Assembly (NCBI RefSeq): GCF_020711255.1
Contig: NZ_JAJFAW010000004.1
Coordinates: 1 to 64,000, forward strand
DNA length: 64,000 nucleotides
Origin: Hymenobacter plasmatis
Lineage (GTDB): Bacteria > Bacteroidota > Bacteroidia > Cytophagales > Hymenobacteraceae
Direction: 5' to 3'
Part shown: positions 34,481 to 42,980 of the stretch, piece by piece
Numbering within the stretch: position 1 is the first letter of the stretch
Layout of the letters: every line of letters starts with the position of its first letter
Made by a program: the position numbers and the translations under genes
Notes under the pieces: generated by a model
The model's input: only the letters and a program-made list of their open reading frames with translations
Databases searched by the model: none
Told to the model about the DNA's origin: nothing

Positions 34481-34520
34481 GGCTCCCCTCTCTTTTGGAG
34501 AGGGGCCGGGGGTGAGGTTC
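34481..34520 (-). repeat. Right arm of the 40-bp inverted repeat
   Basis: Exact reverse complement of 34338-34377. The CCCCGGCCCCTCTCC-type core looks like a dispersed intergenic repeat; other copies would have to be counted in the full genome. Confidence 0.9.
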
Positions 34521-34576
34521 CTCGGGGCAACAACTTACCCTGTCCCCCCTTCAATCAGCAAGCCGGCCTCCAGAAT

Positions 34577-35461
34577 CTAAATCTGCTTTAAATCCTTGGC
34601 CAGCTGCTCGCTGAATGTTTTACTAGCGGCCTTTTGCAAGTGGTTGCCATCCGTGGTAGCATAAGGCTGGGTGCTATAATCCAGGTATGGCACCGATTGG
34701 TTATCAGCCATTTCGCGCATGAGCTGGTCGAATTTGGGCTGGTAGCTTAGCTCAAGTTGATACAGCGAAGGCCCAACCGGCAAACGGACCAAGTACACAC
34801 GGCCATGTTGCTTGAGTAGCTCAATGGTTTGACGCAACGCCTGCAAGCGGCCGGCAGAAAGGTGCTCAGTGGCTGCCAGTTGGCGATAGTCTTGCAATTT
34901 GCGGGCGGTGCGGGCCCGCACCTGGGCGCTGTCCGTGCCGATGTTTACTTCCAGCCAGCCGTCGGGGTGCAGGCGCTCGGTGGCGGTGGCATAGTCGAGC
35001 AGCAGGCGGTACAGGGGCTTGGTTTGGTAGCGCGTGAGGTAGGCCAGGTTGGGATTCTGACTAACCTGGTTGAGCTGGCCAATGAAGGAATTGTCTTCCG
35101 GATACGTACCCTCCCGCCCGGTTAGGGAGAGTGACCAAGGGTCAACAGCTATGATGAAAAGGCCATTTTTCACCTCAGGGCGCAGCTTGCGCTGGATGCT
35201 GCGCAAATAAGCCGGGCCATATGGTGAGTGCGTGAGCGTGAAAGCATAATTGAGCAACGGTGGCTCGAACCTGGGGCCTAGGCTTGCCGTGAGCACCGCG
35301 GGCTGGAGGCCCTGCGCCGCTCGCGACGTACCTATAATAAGCGACCCAGCCTGCGGGCTGGTGAAGCGGCCATAAAACGCATCGACGTGGCCACCCAGCA
35401 CCACCGGGCCCAGCAACAGCAGCCCCGCCACGCATGCGGCGGCCAGCAGCAGCAAGCGCAT
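34577..35461 (-). CDS. SGNH/DltD-like protein paired with MBOAT
   Basis: 294 residues from ATG 35461 (MRLLLLAAACVAGLLLLGPVVLG, a signal anchor). The frame is open further upstream into the MBOAT gene, but that part is a shadow. Possible SGNH-type catalytic elements are IIGTSRAAQG near residue 45 (Ser) and DGNHL near the C-terminus (Asp-x-x-His). Such proteins work with MBOAT acyltransferases (as AlgX/AlgJ or DltD do) to place acyl groups on extracytoplasmic glycans or polymers. It lies 35 nt downstream of the MBOAT gene. The acceptor is unknown. Confidence 0.75.
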   Translation of the reverse strand: MRLLLLAAACVAGLLLLGPVVLGGHVDAFYGRFTSPQAGSLIIGTSRAAQGLQPAVLTASLGPRFEPPLLNYAFTLTHSPYGPAYLRSIQRKLRPEVKNGLFIIAVDPWSLSLTGREGTYPEDNSFIGQLNQVSQNPNLAYLTRYQTKPLYRLLLDYATATERLHPDGWLEVNIGTDSAQVRARTARKLQDYRQLAATEHLSAGRLQALRQTIELLKQHGRVYLVRLPVGPSLYQLELSYQPKFDQLMREMADNQSVPYLDYSTQPYATTDGNHLQKAASKTFSEQLAKDLKQI

Positions 35462-35496
35462 CAGAAGTCGGGAAACAGCGGGTGACAACGGGCGTA

Positions 35497-36969
35497 TCAG
35501 AATTGAAAGTATATAAAGGAGGTGCTGTTGAAAATGCCCAGGTACAGGATGAGCAGCGTGAGTCCCACATAGCCCACCCACCGCACCCGAAATGGCTGCG
35601 CGGTCATCCAGCCTTGCAGGCTGCGGTTGCGGCCCAGGTATTCGACCAGCATCATCAGAAAAACGGCAAACAAGGCCATCGCCAGCTCGGGCCGGTAGTG
35701 CTGGGAGAAGTCCAGCAGCAGGGGTCCTATCCGGCGTCCATTCAGCGCAGTCCACCCGGTGCCCAGGTGCCGGCTGATGTACAAGGCATCTGCCAAGCTA
35801 TTGGCTCTAAAGAAAATCCAGGCGTAGGTTACCAGGGTGAATGTTACCAGCACGCCCAGCCCCTGCCGCAGCCGCGGATGGGCGGCCAGCCCCGTAAGTT
35901 GAGCCAGTCGCTCGCGCAGGGGCTTGGCCCAGGTGCTGAGCACCAAGTACAGCCCGTGCAAGCCACCCCAGACCAGGAACGTCCAGTTGGCGCCATGCCA
36001 CAGGCCGCTAATGAGGAACACGGCCATCAGGTTGCCGTAGGCGCGAGCCGGAGCCACGCGGCTGCCCCCCAGCGGGATGTACACGTAGTCGCGGAACCAA
36101 CTGGAGAGCGAAATGTGCCAGCGCCGCCAGAATTCGGGCACCGAAGCCGACAGATAAGGCTGCCGGAAGTTGAGGTTAAAATCGAAGCCCAGCACTCGGG
36201 CCGCCCCCCGCGCCATGTCGGTGTAACCGGAGAAGTCGCCGTAAATCTGAAACGCGAAGGCCAGCGTGGCCAGCACCAGCAGCGGCCCTTCCGGGTGCTG
36301 CTGCGGGTTGTTGAATATGGGGTTAACGAACAGGGCCAGCCGGTCGGCCACCACCACTTTTTTGAACAAACCCCAGGCCATCAGGCGCAGCCCACTCACC
36401 ACCCGCTGATAATCAAACGCGTGGGTTTGCCGGTACTGCGGCAGCATGTGGCCGCCCCGCTCGATGGGGCCTGCCACCAGTTGCGGAAAAAAGGCCACAA
36501 ACAAGGCAAACCGCCCGAAATTCCGCTCCGCTTCCAGCCGCCCCTGGTACACATCGATGATGTAGCCCACCGACTGAAACGTGTAAAACGAAACGCCCAC
36601 CGGCAGCAGCAGGCCCAGGGCCGGCCAGGAGGCGTGCGGCAAGTGCAGCGCGCCGGCCAGTTGCAAAGCCGCGTCCCGGAAAAAGTTGAAGTACTTGAAT
36701 ACGAACAGTGTGCCTAGGTTGCTCACCAAGCTGAGGTAGAGGTAGGGCCGCCGCTCCTGCTTGGTGGGCAGCTGGCTCATGCGGTAGCCGCTGTAGTAGT
36801 CTACCAGCGTGGTGGCCAGAAGCAGCAGGGCGTAGGCCGCCCGCCAGCTCATGTAGAAATAGTAGCTGGCCAGCAATAGCAGCGGCCCGCGCCACCGCGG
36901 CGGCAGGCCGTAATAGAGCCCGACTACTATCGGAAAAAACACCAGAAAATGAAGGGAATTGAATAGCAT
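35497..36969 (-). CDS. MBOAT-family O-acyltransferase (AlgI/DltB-like)
   Basis: 490 residues from ATG 36969 (MLFNSLHFLVFFPIVVGLYYGLP), with about ten membrane segments. Signature stretches are LLPVGVSFYTFQSVGYIIDVYQG, FFPQLVAGPIERGGHMLPQ, FQIYGDFSGYTDMARG and PEFWRRWHISLSSWFRDYVYIPLGG. The catalytic His is in SGLWHGANWTFLVWGGLHG. It moves acyl groups across the inner membrane to an extracytoplasmic acceptor. Its downstream SGNH-like neighbour is the expected second half of the system. The polymer is not identified, but the pse glycan locus begins 1.4 kb away. Confidence 0.92.
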   Translation of the reverse strand: MLFNSLHFLVFFPIVVGLYYGLPPRWRGPLLLLASYYFYMSWRAAYALLLLATTLVDYYSGYRMSQLPTKQERRPYLYLSLVSNLGTLFVFKYFNFFRDAALQLAGALHLPHASWPALGLLLPVGVSFYTFQSVGYIIDVYQGRLEAERNFGRFALFVAFFPQLVAGPIERGGHMLPQYRQTHAFDYQRVVSGLRLMAWGLFKKVVVADRLALFVNPIFNNPQQHPEGPLLVLATLAFAFQIYGDFSGYTDMARGAARVLGFDFNLNFRQPYLSASVPEFWRRWHISLSSWFRDYVYIPLGGSRVAPARAYGNLMAVFLISGLWHGANWTFLVWGGLHGLYLVLSTWAKPLRERLAQLTGLAAHPRLRQGLGVLVTFTLVTYAWIFFRANSLADALYISRHLGTGWTALNGRRIGPLLLDFSQHYRPELAMALFAVFLMMLVEYLGRNRSLQGWMTAQPFRVRWVGYVGLTLLILYLGIFNSTSFIYFQF

Positions 36970-37236
36970 TCGCAACGCGGAAGAAGCTCCGGCGGCCAAA
37001 GGTCGGGAGCCGCGAGCGTTTCTGGGCAGAAATCTCACAGACTGCGTGGTCATGAACTAAAAAGCCTGACGTGCTAAGCGCCGTGGAATCATCCTTATAA
37101 CTGCATTTGTCTGTCATGCTGAGGCACGAAGCATCTTATCAACTCAGCACGACTCGTTGAGCCATGAATCGTTTTGACCTGACAATCTGCTTCGTCCGCA
37201 TGCCAAGTAACGACTGACACACTTACTTCCAGCTAC

Positions 37237-38196
37237 CTACGCGGCTACCGGTCGCACCCGGGCTTGGCCCGCACTGTTATCTACGGGCGTGATACGCAAG
37301 TCTAGTTTCTGCTGGCCGCGCAGGACGGTGAGGTACTGAAAGGCCCCGATTTTTTCGTGCGTCAGCAACCGGAACAGGTCGTCGCTGCTGGCCACGGGCT
37401 GGTCGGCAAATGCCACGACAAAGTCGCCTTCGCGCAGGCCGCCCGCTTCGGCCGGTGAGCCCGCCTCCACACTTACCACAAACAATGCCTGGTGGGTGGG
37501 CAATTGGTGAAAGTTCACTACCCGCGGGTGCAGGGCAATCTGCTGGGTCATGACCCCGAGGTAGCCGCGCCGCACCCGTCCTTCGGCGAGCAGGGCCGGC
37601 AGAATGGTCGTGGCCGTGTTGATGCCAATGGCAAAGCACAGCCCCTGCGCGCCCCGAATGGTGGCCGTGTTCACGCCCAGCACCTGCCCGTCGGCATCGA
37701 TGAGCGGCCCGCCGCTGTTGCCGGGGTTCAGGGCGGCATCGGTCTGGATGATGTTGTCGATGAGGCGCCCGGTTTCGGTGCGCAGGGTGCGGCCCAGCGC
37801 GCTCACCACGCCGCTGGTTACGGTGTGCTGGAAGCCGTAGGGGTTGCCAATGGCAATGACAAGCTGGCCGATTTGAATGGCCGAGGAGTCGCCGAGACGG
37901 GCGGCCGGGTGCCCCGCAGCCGGCGTGTGCAGCAGGGCCAGGTCCGAATCGGGGTCTTCGCCGACCAGCGTGGCCGGGTGCTCGCCCCCGTCGGTGAAGG
38001 TGAGGCGGATGTCTTCGGCCCCGTGCACCACGTGGCTGTTGGTGAAGACGTAGCCGTCGGTGGAAAACAAAAACCCGGAGCCCGAGCCCGCCGGGGCCAG
38101 TTTTTGCTGCTTGTTTTTCTTCCGTACGTCAATCTTCACGACGGAATGCCGGGCCGCTTCTACGGCCGAAATAACGATTTGCGAATAGGAATCCAT
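37237..38196 (-). CDS. HtrA/DegP-like serine protease with one PDZ domain
   Basis: 319 residues. The trypsin-like domain has the triad H55 (TNSHVV), D85 (DSDLALL) and S161 (NPGNSGGPL); a PDZ domain occupies about 220-305 (GYLGVMTQ..., GSPAEAGGLREGDFVVAFADQPV). There is no signal peptide or membrane helix, unlike classical DegP, so a cytoplasmic location is likely; short S1C proteases of this type occur in many phyla. Substrate unknown. It is divergent from pseB. Confidence 0.9.
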   Translation of the reverse strand: MDSYSQIVISAVEAARHSVVKIDVRKKNKQQKLAPAGSGSGFLFSTDGYVFTNSHVVHGAEDIRLTFTDGGEHPATLVGEDPDSDLALLHTPAAGHPAARLGDSSAIQIGQLVIAIGNPYGFQHTVTSGVVSALGRTLRTETGRLIDNIIQTDAALNPGNSGGPLIDADGQVLGVNTATIRGAQGLCFAIGINTATTILPALLAEGRVRRGYLGVMTQQIALHPRVVNFHQLPTHQALFVVSVEAGSPAEAGGLREGDFVVAFADQPVASSDDLFRLLTHEKIGAFQYLTVLRGQQKLDLRITPVDNSAGQARVRPVAA

Positions 38197-38304
38197 GGGA
38201 ATTACCGGTTAAGCCAAAAGACGCAGCCGATTGACTGGCAAATAGTTGGCCGCCTGAAAAGCCCGCGCCACTATGGCAGGCAAGGCAGCCAACCTTGCCT
38301 GAAC

Positions 38305-38312
38305 TACTTTTG
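38305..38312 (+). promoter_or_regulatory. Minus-7 element of pseB
   Basis: TACTTTTG matches TAnnTTTG, 26 nt before the pseB ATG. It probably opens the long glycan transcription unit. No well-spaced minus-33 TTG was seen. Confidence 0.5.
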
Positions 38313-38338
38313 TGGTCCTATTCGGCTTCCCTTTTTTC

Positions 38339-39358
38339 ATGGCTCTCGACCTCAACCACAAGTCCATCCTCGTTACGGGCGGCACCGGCTCGTTCGGCAA
38401 GCAATTCGTACGCACCGTTTTCGAAAAATTCCCGCATGTAAAGCGCCTCGTGGTGTTCTCGCGCGACGAGTTGAAGCAGTACGAAATGAGCCAGGAGTTT
38501 AGCCCAACAAAGTACCCGGCCATCCGCTATTTCATTGGCGATGTGCGCGATGCCGAGCGCATGCACCGCGCCTGCGAGGGCATCGACATCGTGATTCACG
38601 CCGCGGCCCTCAAGCAAGTGCCCGCCGCCGAGTACAACCCGATGGAATGCATCAAGACCAACATCTTCGGAGCCGAGAACGTCATCAACGCCGCGCTCGA
38701 CTGCGGCGTGAAGGAAGTGGTGGCCCTAAGCACCGACAAAGCGGCCGCCCCTATCAACCTCTACGGCGCCACCAAGCTGTGCTCGGACAAGCTGTTTGTG
38801 GCTGCCAACAACATGAAAGGCGCGCGCGACCTGCGCTTTTCAGTGGTGCGCTACGGCAACGTAATCGGCTCGCGCGGGTCGGTGGTGCCGTTTTTCTTGC
38901 AGCAGCGCCACACCGGCGTGCTGCCCATCACCCACCCAGACATGACGCGCTTCAACATCTCGCTCGAAGAAGGCGTCGATTTGGTGCTGTATGCGCTGGA
39001 GCATTCCTGGGGCGGCGAAATCTTTGTACCGAAAATCCCGAGCTACAAAATCACGGAAGTGGCACGCGCCATCGGCCCGGAGTGCGAGCAGAAGATTGTG
39101 GGCATCCGCCCCGGCGAGAAGCTACACGAGGCCATGATTACCGAGACCGACGCCCTGAGCACCGTGGAGCTGGACCGTTACTACGTCATCCTGCCGTCGA
39201 TGCCGACCTGGGACGTGGACAAGTTCATTGCCGAATTCAACGGCAAGCGCGTGCCGCTAGGCTTCCAGTATGACTCGGCCAACAACCAGGAATGGCTCAA
39301 CGCCGAGCAGATTCGGGACGAAATCCGGCTGCACGTAGACGCGGACTTTCAGGCCTAA
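38339..39358 (+). CDS. pseB: UDP-GlcNAc 4,6-dehydratase (inverting)
   Basis: 339 residues from ATG 38339. First enzyme of the pseudaminic acid route: it converts UDP-GlcNAc to the 4-keto-6-deoxy L-arabino sugar. The NADP-binding motif is TGGTGSFG (13-20). Catalytic residues match FlaA1/PseB: D133-K134 in STDKAAAPINLYGATK, Tyr142 and Lys146. GSRGSVVPFF and GEKLHEAMI motifs are also present. pseC begins 16 nt after its stop, confirming pathway context. Confidence 0.96.
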   Translation: MALDLNHKSILVTGGTGSFGKQFVRTVFEKFPHVKRLVVFSRDELKQYEMSQEFSPTKYPAIRYFIGDVRDAERMHRACEGIDIVIHAAALKQVPAAEYNPMECIKTNIFGAENVINAALDCGVKEVVALSTDKAAAPINLYGATKLCSDKLFVAANNMKGARDLRFSVVRYGNVIGSRGSVVPFFLQQRHTGVLPITHPDMTRFNISLEEGVDLVLYALEHSWGGEIFVPKIPSYKITEVARAIGPECEQKIVGIRPGEKLHEAMITETDALSTVELDRYYVILPSMPTWDVDKFIAEFNGKRVPLGFQYDSANNQEWLNAEQIRDEIRLHVDADFQA

Positions 39359-39374
39359 TTTTACTGCTGGCCCC

Positions 39375-40562
39375 ATGTCCGAATCAGCCTTCCACCCCAC
39401 TCGCGCCCTGCCCTACGGCCGTCAGAACATCACCGATGCGGATGTAGCGGCCGTGACGGCGGCCCTGCACGCCGATTACCTCACGCAGGGGCCCACGGTG
39501 GCCGAGTTCGAGAAGCAATTCGCTGCTTACGTAGGAGCTAAATATGCCGTGGCCGTGAGCAACGGTACGGCTGCCCTGCACCTCTGCGCCATGGCACTTA
39601 AAGTGCAGGCGGGCCAGCGCGTTATCACCACGCCGCTCACGTTCTCGGCCTCGGCCAACTGCGTGCGCTACTGCGGCGGCGAGGTTCACTTTGCGGACAT
39701 CGACCCGGCCACCGGGCTTATCGATTTGCTTCAAGTACAGGCCCTGTTGGAAGCGCACCCTAAGGGCCATTTCACGGGCATAATTCCCGTGGATTTTGCC
39801 GGCCTAGCCGTGGATTTGGAAGCCACCCGGCAGTTGGCCGACCAATACGGCCTTTGGATAATTGAAGACTCCTGCCACGCACCGGGCGGTTTTTTCATTG
39901 ACTCCCAGGGCCAGGAGCAGCTTTGCGGCAATGGCAACTTTGCTGACCTGGCCATCTTCAGCTTCCACCCGGTCAAGCACATTGCCACCGGCGAAGGCGG
40001 CATGATTACCACCAACAGCGAGCAGCTGTTTCATCACCTGCTCCGCCTGCGCACCCACGGCATAACGCGGGACCCGGCCGACCTCAAGCGCGAGCCCGAT
40101 GGCGGCTGGTACATGGAAATGCAGGAATTGGGCTACAACTACCGCCTGCCCGACCTCAACTGCGCCCTCGGCCTCAGCCAGCTAACCCGCGCCGATGCCG
40201 GCCTGGCCCGCCGCCGCTTGCTCGCCGCCCGCTACCACGTAGCATTTGCCCAAGTGCCCGGCGTGACGGTGCTGGCTCCCGGCCGCAAAGGCCACGCTTA
40301 CCACCTGTACGTCATCGAAGTAGCCGACCGCAAAGGCCTCTACGACTTCCTCAAAACCAAGCAGATTTTTGCCCAAGTGCACTACATCCCGGTACACCGC
40401 ATGCCTTACTACGAGGGCTTGGGTTGGAAGGCCGGCGACTTTCCGCTGGCGGAAGAATACTATGCCCACTGCCTCAGCATCCCCCTTTTCCCGACCCTAA
40501 CGGATGAAGAACAGGATTACGTGGTAGCGTGCATTTCGGAATTTTTGAGTGTTGAATGTTGA
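39375..40562 (+). CDS. pseC: UDP-4-amino-4,6-dideoxy-N-acetyl-altrosamine transaminase
   Basis: 395 residues. This PLP-dependent aminotransferase of the DegT/DnrJ/EryC1 fold performs the second Pse step. The Schiff-base Lys is K201 in FSFHPVKHIATGEGGMI; IIEDSCHAPGG supplies the Asp contacting the pyridine nitrogen, and VSNGTAALHLC the phosphate site. The last codons (FLSVEC, stop) are formed by the left arm of the inverted repeat at 40543-40635, so the repeat has set this protein's C-terminus. Confidence 0.95.
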   Translation: MSESAFHPTRALPYGRQNITDADVAAVTAALHADYLTQGPTVAEFEKQFAAYVGAKYAVAVSNGTAALHLCAMALKVQAGQRVITTPLTFSASANCVRYCGGEVHFADIDPATGLIDLLQVQALLEAHPKGHFTGIIPVDFAGLAVDLEATRQLADQYGLWIIEDSCHAPGGFFIDSQGQEQLCGNGNFADLAIFSFHPVKHIATGEGGMITTNSEQLFHHLLRLRTHGITRDPADLKREPDGGWYMEMQELGYNYRLPDLNCALGLSQLTRADAGLARRRLLAARYHVAFAQVPGVTVLAPGRKGHAYHLYVIEVADRKGLYDFLKTKQIFAQVHYIPVHRMPYYEGLGWKAGDFPLAEEYYAHCLSIPLFPTLTDEEQDYVVACISEFLSVEC

Positions 40563-40635
40563 GTGTTGAATGGCCTTTTTGTAAGCCTTTCCAATCAATA
40601 TTTAAAACTCAACCCTTAACATTCAACACTCAAAA
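40543..40635. repeat. Inverted repeat spanning the pseC stop
   Basis: 18-bp perfect arms (40543-40560 and 40618-40635; TTTTGAGTGTTGAATGTT and its complement) around a 57-nt spacer. The left side also has the direct repeat GAGTGTTGAATG twice. It may act as an intra-operon attenuator or be a small mobile palindrome. Confidence 0.85.
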
Positions 40636-40641
40636 CTGATT

Positions 40642-41292
40642 TTGAATACCCAACAAGAAGATTTCTGGGCCGGCGATTTCGGCCGGGAATACACCGACCG
40701 CAACTCCCGTCCGCTCGATGAGTGGAACGCGTTTTACCGCGACCTCTACGGCCACACCAAGCTGGAAATGAACGCCGAATTTCTCGGCGACCTGCCGCGC
40801 GATGCCCGCATTCTGGAAGTGGGCTGCAACACCGGCATGCAACTGGTAGGTTTACAAGCGGCCGGCTTCACCAACCTATATGGCATTGAGCTGCAGCAGT
40901 ACGCCGTGGAGAAGGCGCGCGACTTTGTACGGGGGGTCAACATTCTGCAAGGCAGCGGCTTCGACCTGCCGTTCAAGGACAATTACTTTGATGTGGTGTG
41001 CACCAACGGCGTGCTCATTCACATCGCACCCGAAGACCTGCCGCGCATCATGGGCGAAATGGTGCGCTGCTCCGGCCGCTACATCATGGGCTACGAGTAC
41101 TACGCGCCCGAAACCACTCCCATCAAGTACCGCGGCAACGAAGGCTTCCTCTGGAAAACCGACTTTGCCCAAGTCTTCCTGAATAATTTCCCGGAGCTGC
41201 GCCTCGTGAAGCAGAAGCTCTACCCCTACATCAAGGACGCTGAGCGCGGCAACCAGGACGTGGTGTACCTGCTCGAAAAAACCAACGCCTAA
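40642..41292 (+). CDS. Pseudaminic acid biosynthesis-associated methylase
   Basis: 216 residues from a TTG start at 40642. The class I methyltransferase motif I is ILEVGCNTGMQLVGLQAAG, with YGIELQQYAVEKAR and FDVVCTNGVLIHIAPEDLPRIM. It matches the methylase family that repeatedly accompanies pse genes and probably methylates the nonulosonate or its precursor. The start MNTQQEDFWAGDFGREYTDRN is family-like. The stop overlaps the next ATG by 1 nt (TAATG), showing tight coupling to the SpsF-like gene. Confidence 0.9.
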   Translation: MNTQQEDFWAGDFGREYTDRNSRPLDEWNAFYRDLYGHTKLEMNAEFLGDLPRDARILEVGCNTGMQLVGLQAAGFTNLYGIELQQYAVEKARDFVRGVNILQGSGFDLPFKDNYFDVVCTNGVLIHIAPEDLPRIMGEMVRCSGRYIMGYEYYAPETTPIKYRGNEGFLWKTDFAQVFLNNFPELRLVKQKLYPYIKDAERGNQDVVYLLEKTNA

Positions 41293-42026
41293 TGCAACGC
41301 GCCGGTATTATTTCGCAGGTGCGGATGGGCAGCACCCGGCTACCAAGTAAGGTGCTGCTGCCCGCCGCGGGCCGCCCCTTGCTCGACTACCACGTGGCCC
41401 GGCTGCGCCAAAGCGGCCTGCCCGTCATCCTAGCCACCACCACCGAGCCAGCCGACGACGTGCTGGCCGCCTACGCAGAAGCCAACCACCTGCCCTACCA
41501 CCGCGGCAGCGAAGCCGACGTGCTGGCCCGCTACTACGAAACGGCTCAAAAATTCGGCCTCGACGTAATTGTGCGCGTCACCAGCGACTGCCCGCTGGTT
41601 GACGGCCCCCTGATTGGCGCCGCCGTGGCCCGCTACCTCGAGGAAGGCAACCCGCTGGTGTACCGCTCCAATTCCATTGTCCGCACCTTTCCCCGGGGGC
41701 TCGACTTTGAGATTTTCTCGATGGAGCTACTGGCCGAGGCCTATGCCAACGCTACTTCGCCCTACGAGCGGGAGCACGTGACGCCCTATATCAAAGCCAA
41801 TCCGGCCGCGGCCGGCCGCGTGATTTACCGCGACGAAGTGTGGCCCGGCGGCGATTTCAGCCGCTTCCGCATCACGCTCGACACGGCCGAAGACTACGAA
41901 GTACTGCGCGCCTTGATTGAGCAGTACGGCGCGGCCGATTTGGGCGTAGCCGACCTGCTGGCCCTGCTCGAAGCGCACCCGGAAATCATGGCCCTGAATG
42001 CGCACATCGAGCAAAAAACCACATGA
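41292..42026 (+). CDS. SpsF-like nucleotidyltransferase
   Basis: 244 residues. The GT-A-like nucleotidyltransferase signature is GIISQVRMGSTRLPSKVLLPAAGRPLLDYH, with ILATTTEPADDVLAAY, VIVRVTSDCPLVDG and FRITLDTAEDYEVLRAL. This is the SpsF/cytidylyltransferase-like family (Bacillus spore-coat polysaccharide locus), not classical PseF. In this locus it is the best candidate for CMP activation of the nonulosonate. It overlaps neighbours on both sides (1 nt and 4 nt). Substrate assignment is inference. Confidence 0.87.
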   Translation: MQRAGIISQVRMGSTRLPSKVLLPAAGRPLLDYHVARLRQSGLPVILATTTEPADDVLAAYAEANHLPYHRGSEADVLARYYETAQKFGLDVIVRVTSDCPLVDGPLIGAAVARYLEEGNPLVYRSNSIVRTFPRGLDFEIFSMELLAEAYANATSPYEREHVTPYIKANPAAAGRVIYRDEVWPGGDFSRFRITLDTAEDYEVLRALIEQYGAADLGVADLLALLEAHPEIMALNAHIEQKTT

Positions 42027-42961
42027 ACCTGCCCGATACCCTGCGCCTGAACGAGTTTGGCTTTTACGAAATCAAGCACAAGCCCACGCCGGAGGAGCTG
42101 CGCGAATACTACGCCCAGCGCTACTACCAGGAAAATCTAACCACCTACCAAGCCTCCTACCCGCCCGAGGAACTGGAGCACATTGAGGGGAAGCTGAAAC
42201 TGCGGCACTGGGTGCTGGCAGATTTGCGCAATCAAGGCGCAGGCGCCACTGATGCAACTGCTACTGGAGCAACTGATTTAGCTCAACTTCCCACTGGGTC
42301 TTTCCTCGACATCGGCTGCGGCGAAGGCTGGGCCCTGGATTATTTTCAGCGCCAGGGCTGGGACGTACTTGGGCTGGATTTCAGCAGCTTCAGCCTGGAG
42401 AAGTTTCATCCGGCCCTGCGGGAGCGGCTGCGCACCGGCGACTTGTACGAGGAGCTGGAAAAGTTTGTGGCAGCGGGCCAGCAGTTCGACGTGCTGTGGC
42501 TGGACAACGTGCTGGAGCATGTACTCGAGCCCGCCGAGTTACTTCGCCTCTGCCGCACGCTCGTGAAGCCCAACGGCGTGCTGATGGTGGACGTGCCCAA
42601 CGATTTTTCGGCCCTGCAACAACACTTGCTCGACGGTGGCCACATCGACCGGCCGTTCTGGGTCGTGCTGCCCGACCACCTCTCTTACTTTAACCAAACC
42701 GGCCTGCGCAACCTGGCCCAGGACACCGGTTGGCATGTGGCAAAAGTTATTGGTGACCAACCGATTGACATCAATCTGCTAAACCCGGCTACTAACTACG
42801 TCATGGACCGTGCGGCCGGCAAAGCTGCCCACCGCGCCCGCCTCGAGCAAGACAACCTGTTGCTGCGCACCGCCCCGCTGCCCGCCGTGGCGGCCTACTA
42901 CGAGGCCATGGCCGGCGTGGGCTTGGGCCGCAGTATTGTCGCATTTTTGCAGCCGGCGTAG
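42023..42961 (+). CDS. Class I SAM-dependent methyltransferase in the pse locus
   Basis: 312 residues. The N-terminal FGFYEIKHKPTPEELREYYAQRYYQENLTTYQ is typical of glycan-cluster C-methyltransferase-like proteins. Motif I is FLDIGCGEGWALDYFQRQG, and FDVLWLDNVLEHVLEPAELLR is the post-I region. A C-terminal region covers about 210-312. It overlaps the SpsF-like gene by 4 nt (ATGA). Likely a sugar or lipid-linked glycan methyltransferase; acceptor unknown. Confidence 0.88.
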   Translation: MNLPDTLRLNEFGFYEIKHKPTPEELREYYAQRYYQENLTTYQASYPPEELEHIEGKLKLRHWVLADLRNQGAGATDATATGATDLAQLPTGSFLDIGCGEGWALDYFQRQGWDVLGLDFSSFSLEKFHPALRERLRTGDLYEELEKFVAAGQQFDVLWLDNVLEHVLEPAELLRLCRTLVKPNGVLMVDVPNDFSALQQHLLDGGHIDRPFWVVLPDHLSYFNQTGLRNLAQDTGWHVAKVIGDQPIDINLLNPATNYVMDRAAGKAAHRARLEQDNLLLRTAPLPAVAAYYEAMAGVGLGRSIVAFLQPA

Positions 42962-42980
42962 TCGCCGCCCAGCTTTTCTT

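Noticed and set aside
34338..34520. CRISPR-like array from repeated palindromic units
   Set aside because: Only two arms in inverted orientation with one spacer; no direct repeats and no cas genes.
35434..36717. Plus-strand frame of 427 codons opposite the MBOAT gene
   Set aside because: Shadow rich in His, Gln and Gly; the MBOAT motifs on the other strand are decisive.
37100..37236. Full copy of the GCTGAGCGCAGCCGAAGC repeat before the HtrA gene terminus
   Set aside because: Only a short stretch (GTCATGCTGAGGC...GAAGCATCTTATC) resembles the family; no opposing arm is clear.
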